From: Intestinibacillus sp050255995
GTDB taxonomy: Bacteria; Bacillota; Clostridia; Oscillospirales; Butyricicoccaceae
NCBI GenBank assembly: GCA_050255995.1
Contig: JBFWIM010000029.1
Span: forward strand, 1-16,737
Length of the DNA: 16,737 nucleotides
Reading direction: 5' to 3'
Under the pieces are notes generated by a model that had not been told where the DNA came from, made no database searches, and saw only the letters and a list, made by a program, of their open reading frames with translations. This document shows, one piece after another, positions 13,538 through 16,737 of this stretch (position 1 is the stretch's first letter; each line of letters starts with the position of its first letter). The position numbers were made by a program, and so were the translations under genes.

Positions 13538-14202
13538 CAAGTGGTGCAGTATCCTAGTCAGTGCATACGATTCCCAAGACGGGCCTAAAAATCCGTAGAA
13601 GGGCACATCGATGAAGTCTCTTGTGCTTGCTTCTTACGCCCAGTTTGGGGTGAGTGCTGGAGGTTAAGGCTTTAGGGCGCGCTTCAATGGCATGAAGTAC
13701 CGACCCTGTTGCCGTGGAGACCTGTATTCGTGGGGCACCCACGCCTTTAAAGTGTGGCGGATGACCTACGGTACAGGGTGGAACCTGCAATGCGGTATGG
13801 CGCCTTTCCTCCCGGAGGGGCAAAGTGCTGTGTGCAGCGTAGCCTGCCTTGAGTGGTCATGGTGGATTCGATGCCACCCGGCGCGTCCCGGCCAGGACAA
13901 ATCGGGTATTGATTGATGAAACCATGCCTGCAAAAGAGGCTAAGAATCGTGTTGGCTGCCGTGGAAATCACCTAGGCTGTCCGGAAGGGGCAGACGTGGG
14001 ATTGCAGTACGGACTAAGTGGCAATTCGGTCCCGGTGATGGTAACATCCCGGCTCGGGCTTTAAAGGGAAACCGCCATGACGGCGACGCATGGCAGCCCC
14101 CGGGGAAATCCAACCGAACCTCAAGCCGTAAGATTTACCTCGTCTGCTACCACTCTACTTATGTTAGAGCATTTGCCTGAAATGCAAATTTCGGGCATTT
14201 TA
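13538..14202 (+). ncRNA. ole: OLE RNA (ornate large extremophilic RNA)
   Basis: About 665 bases lack any convincing ORF and sit between ispA and oapA-dxs, the locus described for OLE RNA in B. halodurans, where the RNA is about 610 nt. The region is G+C-rich and full of local hairpins. Examples: a stem at 14032-14035/14049-14052 with a bulged U, continuing as GATG (14037-14040), a GUAA tetraloop (14041-14044) and CATC (14045-14048); CGCC (14073-14076) pairs with GGCG (14082-14085). The next gene matches OapA, the known OLE-binding membrane protein. In B. halodurans OLE RNA forms a membrane-associated ribonucleoprotein with OapA and supports tolerance to short-chain alcohols and cold. I assign it by synteny, partner protein, size and structure, without a covariance search. 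Ends are approximate: the 5' end follows the promoter candidate, the 3' end is the terminator. Confidence 0.87.
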
Positions 14203-14206
14203 TTTA
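14174..14206 (+). terminator. Intrinsic terminator at the OLE RNA 3' end
   Basis: TGCCTGAAAT (14174-14183) pairs with ATTTCGGGCA (14188-14197), ten base pairs with one U-G, across a GCAA tetraloop. TTTTATTTA follows. It lies just before the oapA ribosome binding site, so oapA is expressed by read-through or from processed longer transcripts. Confidence 0.8.
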
Positions 14207-14230
14207 TATTGATTAAGGAGCAAACCGCAT

Positions 14231-14818
14231 TTGGACGGATCGGATAAACAGAAGAAAAAGGCAAGACAGGGCGTCTGGCGCCTGATCAATTTGCGTTGGG
14301 TTCTGACGATCACTGTGCTGAGCTTACTGATCTCCATGTCGCTTTCGTACGCTTCCAGCGAGGCGCTTGGCAATGTGGGGAATTTTGTTGCTTTCATAAT
14401 CCTGTTTTTTTTCATAGCGCTCGGCATTTTATTTGACATTATTGGCATGGCCGCGACTTCGGCGACGGAAAAGGAGTTTCACTCCATGGCCGCCAGAAAG
14501 GTTAAGGGCGCGCGGGAAGCTGTCTGGCTGACACGGAATGCTGAAAAGGTTTCGAGCTTCTGCAATGATGTGGTGGGTGACATTTCCGGCATCATTTCTG
14601 GTGCCACCGGTGCAATCATTATCGCGCGTTTGACAAGCGGCATGGGCGCAGGCCTGACGACGCTGCTGTCACTTCTTTTGACGGGCTGCATCGCCGCAAT
14701 GACCATTGGCGGAAAGGCGGCCGGTAAAGCGATTGGCATTGGCTATAACGGCGTAATTCTATTTGCTGTGGGCAAGATATTGTCCATATTACCCTTTTCC
14801 GTTGATAAAAAGAAATAG
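14231..14818 (+). CDS. oapA: OLE-associated protein A, multi-pass membrane RNA-binding protein
   Basis: This 195-residue protein has a lysine-rich N-terminus (residues 5-12), then hydrophobic segments at about 24-42, 52-77, 118-133, 138-160 and 170-189. A polar, charged region (about 79-113) lies between segments two and three. It includes EKEFHSMAARKVKGAREAVW and NAEKVSSFCNDVVGDISG, which match my memory of the OapA family (segments like FDIIG and FHSMA). OapA anchors OLE RNA to the membrane in B. halodurans. The only suitable start is TTG 14231, with AAGGAG (14215-14220) ten bases upstream. The gene directly follows the OLE terminator and precedes dxs by 32 bases. I am confident of the family because of combined sequence and synteny; related annotations may call it a transporter-like membrane protein. 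Confidence 0.87.
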   Translation: MDGSDKQKKKARQGVWRLINLRWVLTITVLSLLISMSLSYASSEALGNVGNFVAFIILFFFIALGILFDIIGMAATSATEKEFHSMAARKVKGAREAVWLTRNAEKVSSFCNDVVGDISGIISGATGAIIIARLTSGMGAGLTTLLSLLLTGCIAAMTIGGKAAGKAIGIGYNGVILFAVGKILSILPFSVDKKK

Positions 14819-14850
14819 CGGCTATATTTTTGTGAAACTTGGGAGTCGGA

Positions 14851-16737
14851 ATGAAACGATACGGCGTACTTGACAGAATAAATAAAGCTTCAGATCTGCG
14901 CGGCTTGCCATACAGCGTCCTGTATGAGCTTTGTGCAAGCCTGCGCGAATTTTTGCTTGACCATGTATCGCAAACCGGCGGACATCTGTCCTCTAACCTC
15001 GGTATTGTCGAGCTTGCGGTCGCGCTGGAGTGTGTGTTTGACTCCGGGCGCGACCGCATCATCTATGATGTGGGACACCAGTGCTATGTGCACAAAATTC
15101 TGACCGGGCGTAAGGCGGCGTTCGATACGCTGCGGCAGTACGGCGGACTGTCCGGCTTTCTCAAGCCGGACGAGAGCGAAACTGACCCGTGTATCACCGG
15201 ACATGCTTCCAGCTCGGTCTCGGTTGCGCTGGGTATGGCGCACGCGCGCACTTTAAAAAACCAGAAATACCATGTGGTTGCGGTCATTGGTGACGGCGCA
15301 TTGACCGGCGGTATGGCATATGAGGCGCTCAACAACGCGGGATGCAGCAAGGAATCGCTCATTGTCGTTCTGAACGACAACAACATGTCAATCGCGCAGA
15401 ACGTGGGCGCGATGAGCCGTCATCTGGCACATCTGCGGGTCAGCCCGCGTTACCAGCATGCGAAAGCGCGCGTTAAGCGTGCACTTTCCCATGTCCCCGG
15501 CGGAAAAACCGTGACCAACGCGATTACACGGGTCAAAAATGGCGTCAAAAGCGTGGTTCTGCCAACGACGCTGTTCGAACAGATGGGCTTTGCTTACCTG
15601 GGACCGGTGGATGGGCATGATCTGAAAGCTGTATGTGAAATTTTATCGCGTGCCAAAGCCATGAAACAGCCGGTGTTGCTGCACGTCATGACCCGAAAGG
15701 GCAAAGGATACCCGTTCGCAGAGGAGCAGCCCGGAAAATTTCACGGCGTTTCTCCGTTTGACCCGCTGACAGGAAAGGCGAAGAAGCCTTCTGCTGCGAA
15801 TTTTTCCGCCTGCTTTGGGGAAGCGCTTACTGCGCTCGCGTCTCAGGATGAACGCATTTGCGCGATTACGGCAGCAATGTCGTCCGGCACCGGACTGACA
15901 GGCTTCGCCGCGCAGCATCGGACGCGTTTTTTCGATGTCGGCATTGCAGAGGAGCATGCGGTCGCCATGTCAGCGGGGATGGCCAAACAGGGTTTAAAGC
16001 CGGTTTGCGCGATCTATTCCACCTTTTTGCAGCGCGCTTTTGATCAGCTGATCCATGATGTTGCAATTGAAGGATTGGACGTCGTTTTCGCCATCGACCG
16101 TGCGGGCATTGTCGGCGAAGATGGCGCGACCCACAACGGCGTTTTTGATATCGGTTTTTTGAGGGAAATCCCGGGAATGACGATATTGTGCCCCTCTAAT
16201 TTTGATGAGTTGCGCGGTATGCTTGCACAGGCGCTCTATAAGCGCACCGGACCGGTAGCGCTCCGTTATCCGCGTGGCGGAGAAGGCGTATTTACGGCAG
16301 ATACGTCTGCCGAATGGGCGGCTTGTCTGACGGAAGCTGCCGAACAGACGCAGACCCGGCCGGACGTTTCCATTATTTCTTACGGCATTATGATCAATGA
16401 GGCAATTAAAACAGCAGACTTGCTGAAGAGCAAGGGCGTCAGCGTGCAAATCTGGAAGATCAATGAGATCAGCGAAAAGACGCGCTTTTTATCCGACTCC
16501 ATGCTACGGTCTCTGGGCAGTCGGGTGATTGTGCTGGAGGATACGGTGCATAACGGCTGTTTTGGGCAGGCCATAACGGAAGCGCTGCAACACGCCGGAC
16601 TTGCGCAGAATCTTGTCCGGCTATGCAATCTGGGCAACCGCTTTTTGCCGCATGGTACGGTCACGCAGATGTACCGGGATTGCGGGATTGACGCGGAAAG
16701 CCTTGCGAATCAAATAGAAGAATGGGTGCGCGGGGTG
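14851..16737 (+). CDS. dxs: 1-deoxy-D-xylulose-5-phosphate synthase, open at window end
   Basis: The frame is open for 629 codons to the last base with no stop, close to the usual family length of 620-630, so only a short C-terminal tail is missing. The enzyme condenses pyruvate and glyceraldehyde 3-phosphate with TPP in the first step of the MEP isoprenoid pathway. Visible motifs: GHLSSNLGIVELAVAL near residue 43; YDVGHQCYVHKILTG; GDGALTGG (from 147) and NDNNMSI for TPP/Mg binding; FDVGIAEEHAV with catalytic E367; DRAGIVGEDGATHNG; and the transketolase C-terminal domain. ATG 14851 follows GGGAG (14841-14845) by five bases. It works upstream of IspA, so OLE RNA and oapA sit between two isoprenoid genes. 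Confidence 0.96.
   Translation, partial: MKRYGVLDRINKASDLRGLPYSVLYELCASLREFLLDHVSQTGGHLSSNLGIVELAVALECVFDSGRDRIIYDVGHQCYVHKILTGRKAAFDTLRQYGGLSGFLKPDESETDPCITGHASSSVSVALGMAHARTLKNQKYHVVAVIGDGALTGGMAYEALNNAGCSKESLIVVLNDNNMSIAQNVGAMSRHLAHLRVSPRYQHAKARVKRALSHVPGGKTVTNAITRVKNGVKSVVLPTTLFEQMGFAYLGPVDGHDLKAVCEILSRAKAMKQPVLLHVMTRKGKGYPFAEEQPGKFHGVSPFDPLTGKAKKPSAANFSACFGEALTALASQDERICAITAAMSSGTGLTGFAAQHRTRFFDVGIAEEHAVAMSAGMAKQGLKPVCAIYSTFLQRAFDQLIHDVAIEGLDVVFAIDRAGIVGEDGATHNGVFDIGFLREIPGMTILCPSNFDELRGMLAQALYKRTGPVALRYPRGGEGVFTADTSAEWAACLTEAAEQTQTRPDVSIISYGIMINEAIKTADLLKSKGVSVQIWKINEISEKTRFLSDSMLRSLGSRVIVLEDTVHNGCFGQAITEALQHAGLAQNLVRLCNLGNRFLPHGTVTQMYRDCGIDAESLANQIEEWVRGV

Noticed and set aside
13692..13916. 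A 74-codon plus-strand ORF, and minus-strand ORFs at 13554-13823 and 13747-13971, within the region after ispA
   Set aside because: They lack ribosome binding sites and any protein signature, and lie inside a region better explained as structured OLE RNA.
13459..14200. A group II intron, T-box or other large riboswitch as an explanation of the ORF-free stretch
   Set aside because: No intron-encoded protein or recognisable domain V was seen, the ispA gene is complete, and no synthetase or transporter gene follows. The ispA/oapA-dxs context favours OLE RNA.
1..16737. CRISPR arrays, tRNA or rRNA genes, insertion sequences, prophage or attachment sites
   Set aside because: I saw no regularly spaced direct repeats, cloverleaf-like segments, transposase or integrase frames; the region reads as conserved core chromosome.

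Overview
The window looks like chromosomal DNA (about 55% G+C by eye) from an endospore-forming Clostridia member, probably Oscillospirales/Ruminococcaceae-like. The main evidence is a complete spoIIIA operon (AA to AH) followed by the nusB-xseA-xseB-ispA-dxs cluster, which has the same order as in Bacillus subtilis. Two things differ from the Bacillus layout: accB/accC are absent between spoIIIAH and the Asp23/yqhY gene, and a Kae1/TsaD-like gene sits in the folD position between nusB and xseA. The assignment to a lineage is inference from gene content and order only.

Left part (1-3757). The 3' end of a Crp/Fnr-family regulator is followed by a thioredoxin with a CMPC active site. A perfect 50-bp palindrome ends this unit and also terminates a convergent minus-strand operon: a DUF1836 regulator, an NfeD-like membrane protein and flotillin. 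The intergenic stretch 3758-4104 carries two inverted repeats in front of the minus-strand operon, and a candidate sigma-E promoter plus a hairpin covering the ribosome binding site of spoIIIAA.

Middle part (4105-8969). spoIIIAA-AB-AC-AD-AE-AF-AG-AH are tightly packed and often overlap. They encode the mother-cell side of the channel apparatus that links mother cell and forespore during engulfment. SpoIIIAH is the mother-cell ring protein that meets forespore SpoIIQ.

Right part (9000-16737). An Asp23/YqhY gene has its own extended -10 promoter and terminator. A second promoter then drives nusB, a Kae1-like gene, xseA, xseB and ispA in an overlapping run. Between ispA and the next protein gene lie about 770 bases with no convincing ORF. 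They fit the OLE (ornate, large, extremophilic) noncoding RNA: its own promoter candidate, a roughly 665-nt structured body and an intrinsic terminator. Directly downstream is a TTG-initiated gene for OapA, the membrane protein that binds OLE RNA, and then dxs, which runs off the window. The order ispA-OLE-oapA-dxs is the arrangement known from Bacillus halodurans. This OLE RNA/OapA ribonucleoprotein locus is the most interesting content of the window.
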